DNA of 64,000 nt from Flavobacterium sp. Sd200 (GTDB taxonomy: Bacteria > Bacteroidota > Bacteroidia > Flavobacteriales > Flavobacteriaceae): contig NZ_WUMN01000001.1 in assembly GCF_009826935.1 (NCBI RefSeq), positions 124,001 to 188,000 on the forward strand, read 5' to 3'. Under the pieces are notes generated by a model that was not told the origin of the DNA, ran no database searches, and saw nothing but the letters and a program-made list of their open reading frames with translations. How positions within the stretch are numbered: position 1 is the stretch's first letter; each line of letters starts with the position of its first letter. Of the stretch, positions 50,127-58,469 are shown one piece after another. The translations under genes were made by a program, and so were the position numbers.

Positions 50127-50822
50127 TTATATATTCCTCAACCTCCCCGCCACAATTTCCATCCCCTCACTTGCCTTTAGCGGGAAAACCTCCAATGGAT
50201 TTTTCATATTCGGGATGCCGGCAGGCTTAGGATCTATGTAAAAAATAGGGGTGGTGCGTTTGGCAAAATCAGTCAGCCCTGCCGCAGGGTAAACCTGTAA
50301 GGAGGTGCCTATCACGATAATGTAATCGGCCTGCTCTACAACGGGTATGGCATCTTCAATGGCAGGTACGGCCTCGCCAAACCACACTATGTGCGGGCGC
50401 AATTGGTATCCGTCAGTATGCAGGTCGCCAAGGGTAATATCGCCTGTAAAATCAATAATATCAAGAGTGTTGTACACACTTCGCGCTTTAAGCAGCTCGC
50501 CATGCAGGTGTATTACGTTGGTACTTCCGGCGCGTTCGTGCAGGTCGTCTACGTTTTGGGTAATAATGGTAACGTCAAAATCTTTTTCAAGCTCAGCGGC
50601 AATAAAATGGGCTTTGTTGGGCTGTACTTCAAAAAGCTGACGGCGACGTTTGTTGTAAAAGTCCAGCACCAGCGCCGGGTTTTTGCGCCAGCCTTCGGGC
50701 GATGCCACTTCCATAACGTCGTGGCCTTCCCATAATCCGCCCGAATCCCTAAAGGTTGCCACACCGCTTTCGGCACTTATGCCTGCGCCCGATAGTATTA
50801 CCAGTTTTTTCTTCATACCCAA
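50127..50822 (-). CDS. cobB: Sir2 family NAD-dependent protein deacylase
   Basis: The 231-residue sirtuin has GAGISAESGVATFRDSGGLW for NAD binding, TQNVDDLHERAG, catalytic His107 in HLHGE, RPHIVWFGEAVP and VIGTSLQVYPAAG. Tyr56 and Arg59 (FYNKRR) match the pair that gives SIRT5/CobB-type enzymes desuccinylase activity. The CxxC pairs that normally bind zinc are absent: the segment between LLKARS and RPHIVWFGE has no Cys. Loss of zinc ligands is seen in some bacterial sirtuins. The gene lies between two repeat-filled gaps. Confidence 0.9.
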   Translation of the reverse strand: MGMKKKLVILSGAGISAESGVATFRDSGGLWEGHDVMEVASPEGWRKNPALVLDFYNKRRRQLFEVQPNKAHFIAAELEKDFDVTIITQNVDDLHERAGSTNVIHLHGELLKARSVYNTLDIIDFTGDITLGDLHTDGYQLRPHIVWFGEAVPAIEDAIPVVEQADYIIVIGTSLQVYPAAGLTDFAKRTTPIFYIDPKPAGIPNMKNPLEVFPLKASEGMEIVAGRLRNI

Positions 50823-50831
50823 ATTTAATTA

Positions 50832-50995
50832 TTTTGGAACGCGGATTTAACGGATTATCGCGGATTTCCTGTAGAGACGTAGCATTGCTACGCCTAACCC
50901 ACAATGTGATTTATAAGAGTTAATCAAAAGGTTAACACTGTTTTTAAATCTGTTTAAATCTGTGATTGCGCAACACCCGTGTCATCCGTGTTCCC
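50832..50995. repeat. repeat-filled gap downstream of the ECF/anti-sigma pair
   Basis: TTTTGGAACGCGGATTTAACGGAT (50832-50855) is a direct copy of the element at 49811, followed by CGCGGATT, TGTAGAGACGTAGCATTGCT, and a TCTGTTTAAATCTGTGATTG-CGCAA...GTCATCCGTGTTCC element. No reading frame is visible. Confidence 0.65.
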
Positions 50996-51000
50996 TAATT

Positions 51001-51789
51001 TTACACCTTGCCTAAAGCATACAGTTGCTCTAAAGTAGGGGTAGGGCTACCACCGGCAGGTTCCAGAGTTATACCAAATGCCTGTGCGCCATCGTTATTA
51101 TCTACTTTAAATATACCGTTTTGCAGTGCAGCATCGTTTATGACCCCTATGCTTGTGGGAGTTAGTGGGTCTAGTTTGAGTGCCCAAACCTGATATACTT
51201 TTCCGGCAGGAGCTTTTGGCAGCCCGGCAAGATCTACATAAGTTTCGTTACTGGTTTTATTAATGTAAACTTTAGCATATGACTCAGGAGAAATTTCCTG
51301 ACCCTCAAGTTTCACTACTGTGCTGCCATTGTTGCGCACAATGGCAAGAGCTTTTTCTGTTTCAGTATTTTTTTGCTGTGTACTGGCAAGCAACTGCTCA
51401 AATTTTGATTTTTGAGTAGTTACAGCTTCTACCTCTTTTGTTACTTCACTGTATTTATAATACTGAAAGATCAAGCCGAACATAAGCACAACGGCTGCAG
51501 CCCAACCTATGTATGGGTTCATGCCGCGTTTATGCTCCAGCTTAACCACACCGTCGTTACTGTGTTTTTCGATTAGCCTTTGGCGTATTTTTTCATAATT
51601 CTCTGCCGATAAATGTGGTGATACACTATAGGATAGATTTATGACAGCCTTTTCTATAGAGAGTATTTCGGCACGCACACTTTCGTGTTCCTGTGCCAGT
51701 TTGTTTACTTCAATATTTTCCTCTTCGGTCAATAGTCCGTAAACGTAAAATTCGAGTGTACCCGATGTTATGTATTCCTGAGTGTCCAT
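51001..51789 (-). CDS. anti-sigma factor, RskA-like
   Basis: The 262-residue protein has an N-terminal sigma-binding helical domain (residues 1-85), a transmembrane helix (YIGWAAAVVLMFGLIFQYY), a coiled-coil stretch (KEVEAVTTQKSKFEQLLAST) and a periplasmic RskA-type domain (YVDLAGLPKAPAGKVYQVWAL split, TLEPAGGSPTPTLEQLYALG). It would hold the ECF sigma factor inactive until a signal on the periplasmic side. Its ATG overlaps the sigma gene stop by one base (TAATG). Confidence 0.9.
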   Translation of the reverse strand: MDTQEYITSGTLEFYVYGLLTEEENIEVNKLAQEHESVRAEILSIEKAVINLSYSVSPHLSAENYEKIRQRLIEKHSNDGVVKLEHKRGMNPYIGWAAAVVLMFGLIFQYYKYSEVTKEVEAVTTQKSKFEQLLASTQQKNTETEKALAIVRNNGSTVVKLEGQEISPESYAKVYINKTSNETYVDLAGLPKAPAGKVYQVWALKLDPLTPTSIGVINDAALQNGIFKVDNNDGAQAFGITLEPAGGSPTPTLEQLYALGKV

Positions 51790-52337
51790 TATTCCTGAAG
51801 TATATTTCGTAGTTCGCCTATGCAGTTCCTGTTTTGTGTTTTTACGGTACCAAGTGGTATTTCAAGCTCTTCCGACGCCTCCTGCTGTGTATATCCTTTA
51901 AAGAAAAGAAGATCTATAAGGCGTATACATTTTGGCTTAAGTTTTTTGATAAACTCACGTATGCCAATAGCATCTATCTTGTTGGTTGCAGTGGTATTAA
52001 AATCAAGAATATGTACGAAATTATCTGCTGAGAGGTTTTTTTTATTGTTATTGTGACCTTTAGAGCGTAGCCTGTCTATAGAGGCATTGCGGGCAATATT
52101 AAGTATCCAGGTAAAAAAACGACCCTTGCTCTCATTATAGCTGTCTATGTTTTTCCATATTTTGACAAAGACTTCCTGTAAAACATCTTCACTTTCTTCT
52201 TTATCTTTTAAAAGGTTAAATATTACGCCATATAGGCTTTTAGAATACATGTCATATAAAGCGGTGAATGCTTTACTGTCTTTTTTATAAATTTTTTCCA
52301 GTAATTCTTCCTGTGTCATAATTAAGGTTTGGTTCAT
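51789..52337 (-). CDS. ECF RNA polymerase sigma factor
   Basis: The 182-residue protein has sigma region 2 (FTALYDMYSKSLYGVIFNLL, DVLQEVFVKIWKNIDSYNES) and region 4 (IRLIDLLFFKGYTQQEASEELEIPLGTVKTQNRNC split at TQQEASEELEIPLGTVKT). It redirects RNA polymerase to stress or envelope genes under control of the following anti-sigma factor. An alternative start at 52319 (MTQEELLEK) is equally plausible. The target promoter is unknown. Confidence 0.93.
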   Translation of the reverse strand: MNQTLIMTQEELLEKIYKKDSKAFTALYDMYSKSLYGVIFNLLKDKEESEDVLQEVFVKIWKNIDSYNESKGRFFTWILNIARNASIDRLRSKGHNNNKKNLSADNFVHILDFNTTATNKIDAIGIREFIKKLKPKCIRLIDLLFFKGYTQQEASEELEIPLGTVKTQNRNCIGELRNILQE

Positions 52338-52439
52338 CTAATATACTAAAAAGAATTTACGCTTATAGCCAATCACCCAATATATTGAGTATAAAGAATA
52401 CAATATACAGTCTGTTTAATGTTGCCATTGTACTTTTTC

Positions 52440-52464
52440 TTTGCAACAATATATAGTAATTTTG
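52440..52464 (+). promoter_or_regulatory. candidate promoter elements before FUSC gene
   Basis: TAATTTTG at 52457-52464 fits TAnnTTTG. A TTTG at 52440-52443 has too short a spacing (13) for a normal -33, so only the -7 is counted. It overlaps the longer reading frame, favouring the start at 52474. Confidence 0.4.
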
Positions 52465-52473
52465 CAGCACTCT

Positions 52474-53541
52474 ATGAATGCACAAAAACTAGTAACCGAA
52501 ATAAGAGAGCTGTATGTTCTTAAACCGTCGCCCCGTGGGTGGCACATACCCTTTTTGGCATCGTTGTGTGTGGGGTTACCGTTGTTAGCCGGATATTTTT
52601 TAGGCAATGTTCATAATGGTTCGCTTGCCAGTATGGCCGGGCTTGTAATACTGTACCTGCCCGAAGCGTCGTTTACAAAACGTATGGTTACATTAATGGC
52701 CTGTTCTTTTGGGCTTATGGCCTCTTTTTTTATTGGGTTGCTGTTTAGTTTTAATCCAATACTATCGGCAGTTGTGCTGGGTGGATTTACACATTTGGTG
52801 CACTGGTCTACCAAATATTTCAAACTTAAGCCGCCTTCTAATTTTTTCTTTATTATGCTGGCATCGATTGGTTTTTGCATGCCTCACAATATGGCTCTCA
52901 TACCCTATAAAACAGGGCTTGTGGGCATGGGCTGCATGAGTGCCTGCCTGTTGGCTCTTGTATATGGAATATTGGTAAAAAGCAAAACTACTGATGATGT
53001 TAGTGCAACCACACAAAATCTACGCGGATTTACCAGTCATATAGAATCGGCTATTTTTGGGCTTTCTATAGGGTCATCGTTGCTGATTGCCAAGATTTTA
53101 GAACTCGATAACCCCTATTGGGTTCCGGTTTCATGCCTTGCGGTTATGCAGGGGGTGAGTGCTAAACATGTATGGCAGCGCAGCCTGCAACGTGTTGTAG
53201 GTACTTTATTAGGATTGAGCCTGGCATGGGTTTTACTGCTTCTCAAATTGCCGGAGTGGGCCATTTGTGCTGTAATAATGGTGATGCAGTTTGTGGTAGA
53301 AATGTTTATTACACGCAACTATGCCTATGCGGTTGTTTTTATAACATCGCTCACACTAATGCTTGCCGAATTTGGCAGTGCCATTGCAAACCATCCTAAC
53401 GAGTTGGTTACAGCCCGTTTTACCGATATTTTTATTGGCAGTGCCGTGGGGGCAGTAGGCGGTTACTTTTTATACCACCAAAAGCTTAAAAACAAAATGG
53501 CGCGACAACTGCGCAAAACAAGGGTTATTCTTAAACGTTAG
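52474..53541 (+). CDS. FUSC family membrane protein
   Basis: From ATG 52474 (MNAQKLVTEIRELYVLK) the 355-residue protein has two sets of membrane helices in FUSC-like order (FLASLCVGLPLLAGYFLG, GLVILYLPEASFTKRMVTLMACSFGL split; second half PYWVPVSCLAVMQGVSAKHVWQRSLQRVVGTLLG split). The PYWVPVSCLAVMQG and QRSLQRVVGT segments are typical of the family, which includes aromatic acid exporters. Substrate unknown. Its 3' end overlaps the convergent YihY gene by 11 bases. Confidence 0.85.
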   Translation: MNAQKLVTEIRELYVLKPSPRGWHIPFLASLCVGLPLLAGYFLGNVHNGSLASMAGLVILYLPEASFTKRMVTLMACSFGLMASFFIGLLFSFNPILSAVVLGGFTHLVHWSTKYFKLKPPSNFFFIMLASIGFCMPHNMALIPYKTGLVGMGCMSACLLALVYGILVKSKTTDDVSATTQNLRGFTSHIESAIFGLSIGSSLLIAKILELDNPYWVPVSCLAVMQGVSAKHVWQRSLQRVVGTLLGLSLAWVLLLLKLPEWAICAVIMVMQFVVEMFITRNYAYAVVFITSLTLMLAEFGSAIANHPNELVTARFTDIFIGSAVGAVGGYFLYHQKLKNKMARQLRKTRVILKR

Positions 53542-54499
53542 TATTGTCTTGCGGTTTTACATGGGTTATAACGGCGCTTTCTTTCTCGGTTTCGCGTTGC
53601 TCTATAAATACGGCATAATCGGCAGGTTCTATGCGCGACCCTCTAAATATGGCATAAGCTCTCGTAAACTCTGCACCAAAATATAATATGGCTGCAGTAT
53701 AATATACCCAAAGCAATATTACAATTATAGATCCGGCAGCCCCATAGGGAGAACCCGCACCTGTGGTGGTAATGTAGAGACCTATTATATATCGGCCTAA
53801 AAGAAATAGGCATGCTGTAAAAAATGCACCTGCACGCACGTGTTTCCATTTTATCTTGGCATCGGGCAATACCTTAAATATAACTCCAAATAAAACCGTA
53901 ATTACCATAAAACTTATGGCAACGTTGGCAAGATTAACTAATATGAGAGTAAAATCAGGGAAAAAATCTTTTAAGAATTGGTGAAGCGCAACAAGTGCCC
54001 CGTTAATTATAAGCGACACTATAAGCAGGAAACCGAGCCCTACAATTATAGATCCTGACCTGAAACGGTCTTTTACAAGTTTTAGCCAGCCTTTTTTGGG
54101 TTTGGCCTTTACTTTCCATATCATGTTTATAGAATCCTGTATCTCTCCAAAAACGGTCGTAGCACCTATTATAAGTGTAACGATACCTATAACTACAGAT
54201 ATGGTTGTTTTGCCAGACAGTTCCATGTTCTTTATTACTTCCTGTATTTGGGCGGCTGCGTTGTTGCCTATAAGCCCGTTAAGTTCATTAAATATCCTGC
54301 CCTCGCTGGCCTCCCTGCCAAAAAAGAAGCCGGCAAGTGAAATAATGAGCAGCAACAGCGGCGCCATAGAAAATATGGTGTAGTAAGACAGCGAGGCACT
54401 TAGCTTGAGGCCTTTGTCCTGCATAAACCCATTAAAGGTTTCTTTTAGTACATGTACACTGTCTGTAATTGTTTTTCGCCTGAATATCTTTTTCAACAT
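53531..54499 (-). CDS. YihY/virulence factor BrkB family membrane protein
   Basis: The 322-residue inner-membrane protein has six helices and the family pattern LSASLSYYTIFSMAPLLLLII, FGEIQDSINMIWKVKAKPKKG, and GSPYGAAGSIIVILLWVYYTAAILYFGAEFTRAYA split in the last helices. Members were once thought to be RNase BN; the actual role is unclear, possibly transport. An N-terminal basic part and a charged C-terminus lie in the cytoplasm. Confidence 0.92.
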   Translation of the reverse strand: MLKKIFRRKTITDSVHVLKETFNGFMQDKGLKLSASLSYYTIFSMAPLLLLIISLAGFFFGREASEGRIFNELNGLIGNNAAAQIQEVIKNMELSGKTTISVVIGIVTLIIGATTVFGEIQDSINMIWKVKAKPKKGWLKLVKDRFRSGSIIVGLGFLLIVSLIINGALVALHQFLKDFFPDFTLILVNLANVAISFMVITVLFGVIFKVLPDAKIKWKHVRAGAFFTACLFLLGRYIIGLYITTTGAGSPYGAAGSIIVILLWVYYTAAILYFGAEFTRAYAIFRGSRIEPADYAVFIEQRETEKESAVITHVKPQDNTNV

Positions 54500-54770
54500 A
54501 AATATATCGTTTTCGTAAAAAATAGTGCAATTATATCACAAAAATAGCAACTGCATGAGGTAAATACTACAATATTAACATATATATGTGTTTACTTAAT
54601 AATTTTAATTGCCTTTTTTTATGGTAATGCCACAGTGCTACATTATCCGCTAATAATTTCATAAATATTCATAATAGGGTGCCAAGAATATTGTACACCT
54701 GTGCTAAAAAACTTAATTTTATGCAGCAATTATGGGATAAGAATTAACTTTCCGTAACAACAACAATTTC

Positions 54771-56048
54771 ATGAAGATAGTTATTATAGGCGGCGGATTT
54801 GCAGGCGTAAATATGGCCAACGAACTGGCCAATAACAAGAGTTTTGACGTTACCCTGGTAGACAAGAACAACTACAACTTTTTTCCGCCACTCATTTATC
54901 AGGTGGCTACGGCTTACCTTGAGCCATCGGCGATCAGTTACCCTTTCAGAAGGTATTACTCTAAAAAGAAAAACATCCATTTCAGGCTTGGCGAGCTGGT
55001 ATCTGTAAAAGCGGAACAGAATATTGCTGTGCTTCATAATGGCGAGATAGAGTATGACGCGCTTGTTTTTGCAACCGGTGCCGAAACTAACTATTTTGGT
55101 ATGGAGAACGTTCGTAAGAACTCTATACCGATGAAAACCCTTAACGATGCCATAGAAATGCGTAACAAACTGTTACAGCGCATGGAAAAGGCAACGCTGC
55201 AAAAAAACAGCCGTGAGCGACGCAAATATTTAAATATTGTTGTTGCCGGCGGTGGTCCTACAGGTGTTGAGGTATCGGGTATGTTTGCCGAAATGCGAAA
55301 CGGTATTTTGCGTAAAGAATATCCGGAGCTTGCTACAAGCGTAAGCAACATTTACCTTGTAGATGGTGCCGATGCGGTGCTTGCCCCAATGAGCAAACAA
55401 TCGCAGCAGGATACTTATGATGCACTTACAAAGCTTGGCGTTATTATAAAACTTAATGCCCGTGTAACCGACTATGTAGACGATACCGTTCATCTTGAAA
55501 ATGGTGAGACCATACTTTCTAAAAACCTTATATGGGCTGCCGGAGTTTCGGCTAAATCTTTTGAGGGTATACCTGTAGAAAGCTATGGACGCGGCAAAAG
55601 GATGATTGTTGACGAGTATAACAAAGTAGCCAACACTACTAATATATATGCCATTGGCGATACCTGTTTCCAAACGTCTGATGCAGCTTTTCCTAACGGA
55701 CACCCACAGGTGGCGCAGGTAGCTATACAGCAGGGTAAACATCTTGCCAAGAATCTTAAAAAGTCGTTAAACAAGCAGCCGCTTGTACCGTTTAAATACA
55801 ACGACAAGGGATCAATGGCCATTATTGGTAAGAACAAGGCAGTGGTAGATTTACCAAGCCCTAAAATGCACTTTAAAGGCTTCCTTGCATGGTTAATGTG
55901 GTTGTTTATACACCTTTTATCATTAATTACGTTCCGTAACAGGCTGGTAACATTCTGGAACTGGATGATATCTTACTTCTCTATGGATCAGCCACTGCGT
56001 ATGATTATCAGGCCGGAGAAAAAGAATAAGAATACGGAAGTGAAGTAA
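54771..56048 (+). CDS. ndh: type II NADH dehydrogenase-like FAD oxidoreductase
   Basis: The 425-residue protein has two Rossmann motifs, VIIGGGFAGVNMANEL for FAD and NIVVAGGGPTGVEVSGMFAEM split for NADH, with IYAIGDTCFQ and PQVAQVAIQQGKHLAKNL at the FAD-closing end. The C-terminus has hydrophobic segments (FLAWLMWLFIHLLSLITF) that attach it to the inner membrane. NDH-2 enzymes pass electrons from NADH to quinone without proton pumping. Mqo in this window feeds the same quinones. It is monocistronic, ending at a bidirectional terminator. Confidence 0.9.
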   Translation: MKIVIIGGGFAGVNMANELANNKSFDVTLVDKNNYNFFPPLIYQVATAYLEPSAISYPFRRYYSKKKNIHFRLGELVSVKAEQNIAVLHNGEIEYDALVFATGAETNYFGMENVRKNSIPMKTLNDAIEMRNKLLQRMEKATLQKNSRERRKYLNIVVAGGGPTGVEVSGMFAEMRNGILRKEYPELATSVSNIYLVDGADAVLAPMSKQSQQDTYDALTKLGVIIKLNARVTDYVDDTVHLENGETILSKNLIWAAGVSAKSFEGIPVESYGRGKRMIVDEYNKVANTTNIYAIGDTCFQTSDAAFPNGHPQVAQVAIQQGKHLAKNLKKSLNKQPLVPFKYNDKGSMAIIGKNKAVVDLPSPKMHFKGFLAWLMWLFIHLLSLITFRNRLVTFWNWMISYFSMDQPLRMIIRPEKKNKNTEVK

Positions 56049-56064
56049 ATCACGAATCACATAA

Positions 56065-56097
56065 CAAAAAAGCAGCTCCAAACAGGGCTGCTTTTTT
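56065..56097. terminator. bidirectional terminator between ndh and tamL
   Basis: AAAAAAGCAGC-TCC and GGG-CTGCTTTTTT form a stem of about 14 bp with one G-U around AAACA; A- and T-runs flank it on both sides. Confidence 0.88.
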
Positions 56098-56120
56098 CAT
56101 ATATTATATTTTGTAACTCC

Positions 56121-58469
56121 TTAAAACGGATAACCAATGGCAAGGTTAAACACAAGGTTTTCTTTGCGCCATGCCCTGCTTCCAAAATCTATGTCGTCAA
56201 ACACCCAGCGCTCACCTTCAGGCAGCCAGGGTTTGCGCAGCGGAAAGGCAAGATCAAGCCTTAGTACCAAAAACGAAAGGTCAAACCTTAAACCGGCACC
56301 AGTACCCACAGCCAACTGATTTAAAAACTTGCCAGTAAATTCTGCACCGGGCCTGCCTGAATCGTCTGTGCCGTTGCCCTCATCTTTGTTCCAGAGCCAT
56401 ATATTTCCGGCATCTGCAAATATAGCTCCGTGTACTACGCTAAACAGCTTAGCGCGATATTCGGTATTGAGCTCGAGCTTGATATCACCACCCTGATCCG
56501 GAAGGAATGAGTTTGCATCTATGTCGGGATTTCTGTAAGATCCTGGGCCTATAGACCGTGCCCTGAAAGCCCGTATGCTGTTTGTGCCTCCCACAAAAAA
56601 CTGCCGTATAAAAGGCAATTCGCCCGAGTTGCCGTATGGGGCACCCACCCCAACAATTATACGGCTGGCAATTTGCGAATTATCATTTAGACGCAGATAA
56701 TGCCTAAAATCATGTTCCATTTTTACAAACTGGCTAAACTGTACCCCGAGTATGTTTTTAGGATTACCTCCTTTTGCATCGGCTCCCATGATCAACCCCA
56801 CTGCATTACCCGATGTTTCCAATGCACCTTTATAATAAAACGTATGTTTTTTGCGCTTTTGCATGGTGTTGGTATAGGTGTACGAATATGAGGGACCAAA
56901 AATGAGCTGCTTGTCTATTACACGCTGTAATGCGGCGTTGTTTTCTGCCATTTGGTTATATTCGTCAGTCACATTTGCAGGACTTACATAGTTTATATCA
57001 GTAACATAAAGCTGGTGCTCTTCGCGCACATTGTCTTTCCATAAATAGCCAAACTGCCCCCTGAAAGAGTTTAGGGCATACAGTTTCATACGCTTTTGAT
57101 ATTCATAGCTGACCAATGCCTTAGTGCGCGGTACAAATGCGCTGGAGTCGGCAATGTGTATGGGCGAAATAAACCTGGGCCAAACAATACTGGTCTCTCC
57201 ACCAACACGATATACATTATAGCCCCGGTTTTGTCCGGATACCTGTACTTCAAGTCCCCCAAATACTGATACGGTGAGGAGTTCTGCAGCCCGAAAAGCA
57301 TTACGGTTACTCCAGTTTACATTAATTTCTGACCCGTTATAATTAGCCGAGTTGGTCTTAGCCAAAGTTTCTACCCGTATAGATTTTCGGGGTAGGGGCG
57401 TAAAATAATAATAGGCGTCAAGTTTAGCACTGATACTGTCTGAGGGTTTAAATTCATTCTTAACAAATTTAAATGTGCCCAGATTTACCAGCCTGTTTAA
57501 CGAAAGATTATGGTCGCGGCGGCTGTAGATATCGCCCTTATGGAAAAACAGCGTACGATCGTAAATTATAGGCCTGAACGTATGCTCCGGATCGATGATC
57601 TTAAAGTCTTTGTATTCCTGTACAGAATCCCTTGGATATTTTTTCTCTGTATTTTCAGATAATGAATAGTTAGGATAAATAATTATATCATCTATATGAT
57701 ACACTTTTTTGGCCCTTGCAGGGGTTTCGTTTTTAATAATAACTTTTATGTCAGTTTCATAGCTACCCACGGTGCTGTCTACACGCATAAGCAGGTAATC
57801 GTCTTTAAAATAAAAATAACCACGGTTTTTAAGGCGGTTGTCTATCCTCTCGCGCTCCTGCTTAATAACGTCCAGGCTGTAAGGATCGCCTTTTTTTAGC
57901 AGGCTCCTGCGTTTGGTTCTTGCAATGGCCTTTTCAAGGTTTACTTCTGTAGAATCTTTTTCGGTACTTAAAGTATCTACCGGAAAAGTTACATTTCTTA
58001 TTTTGTATTGCTTGCCTGTAGTAACGGTATATAGAGCCTTTGCTCTTTTGGCTTTAGAGGTAGAGTCGGCACTGGTTCGGGTTTTAAAATAGCCATTGTT
58101 TTCACTAAAATTCTGTAGGATATCTGCGTTATAATCAAGATCTACCTGACTCATTAATACCGGAGGTTCGCCCAGTTTTGTGCGCATCCAGTGTCTAAAG
58201 CCCTTTTCTTTTTTAGGTTCGCCTGCAAGATTATAAAAATAGAGTTTAAATTTAAGCCCAAGTACACTGCTGTTAGGTTTTGGCCGCAACAGGTCTTCGA
58301 GCTCTTTTTCCATTGCTTTACGTTCCTTGCGGCTCAATAAAGAGTCTTTAACCTTTACTTCGCCACCTATATAAAGCATCTCGCCTGCGGGCAGATGTTT
58401 CGTGTTGCTGCAGCCATAAGCCAACAGTAATGCTGTTATAAAAAGGTAATATATGGGCTTATTTATCAT
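56121..58469 (-). CDS. tamL: TamL: lipidated TamA/BamA-family outer membrane protein
   Basis: From ATG 58469 the product has 782 residues: a lipoprotein signal (YYLFITALLLAYGCSNTK, lipid Cys about 19), POTRA-like domains at residues about 60-350, and an Omp85 barrel ending in LVFNLAIGYPF with the GTNSIRAFRARSIGPGSY and AVGTGAGLRFDLSF motifs. This is the lipid-anchored TamA variant described in Bacteroidota as TamL. It lies immediately after tamB and overlaps its 3' end by 11 bases, so the outer and inner partners of the TAM complex are coupled. A longer frame to 58574 adds a charged stretch that is really the tamB end in another frame. Confidence 0.9.
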   Translation of the reverse strand: MINKPIYYLFITALLLAYGCSNTKHLPAGEMLYIGGEVKVKDSLLSRKERKAMEKELEDLLRPKPNSSVLGLKFKLYFYNLAGEPKKEKGFRHWMRTKLGEPPVLMSQVDLDYNADILQNFSENNGYFKTRTSADSTSKAKRAKALYTVTTGKQYKIRNVTFPVDTLSTEKDSTEVNLEKAIARTKRRSLLKKGDPYSLDVIKQERERIDNRLKNRGYFYFKDDYLLMRVDSTVGSYETDIKVIIKNETPARAKKVYHIDDIIIYPNYSLSENTEKKYPRDSVQEYKDFKIIDPEHTFRPIIYDRTLFFHKGDIYSRRDHNLSLNRLVNLGTFKFVKNEFKPSDSISAKLDAYYYFTPLPRKSIRVETLAKTNSANYNGSEINVNWSNRNAFRAAELLTVSVFGGLEVQVSGQNRGYNVYRVGGETSIVWPRFISPIHIADSSAFVPRTKALVSYEYQKRMKLYALNSFRGQFGYLWKDNVREEHQLYVTDINYVSPANVTDEYNQMAENNAALQRVIDKQLIFGPSYSYTYTNTMQKRKKHTFYYKGALETSGNAVGLIMGADAKGGNPKNILGVQFSQFVKMEHDFRHYLRLNDNSQIASRIIVGVGAPYGNSGELPFIRQFFVGGTNSIRAFRARSIGPGSYRNPDIDANSFLPDQGGDIKLELNTEYRAKLFSVVHGAIFADAGNIWLWNKDEGNGTDDSGRPGAEFTGKFLNQLAVGTGAGLRFDLSFLVLRLDLAFPLRKPWLPEGERWVFDDIDFGSRAWRKENLVFNLAIGYPF

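Noticed and set aside
53531..53541. 11-base overlap of convergent FUSC and YihY stops as a possible frameshift
   Set aside because: Both proteins end at natural family lengths; short convergent overlaps are ordinary in compact genomes.
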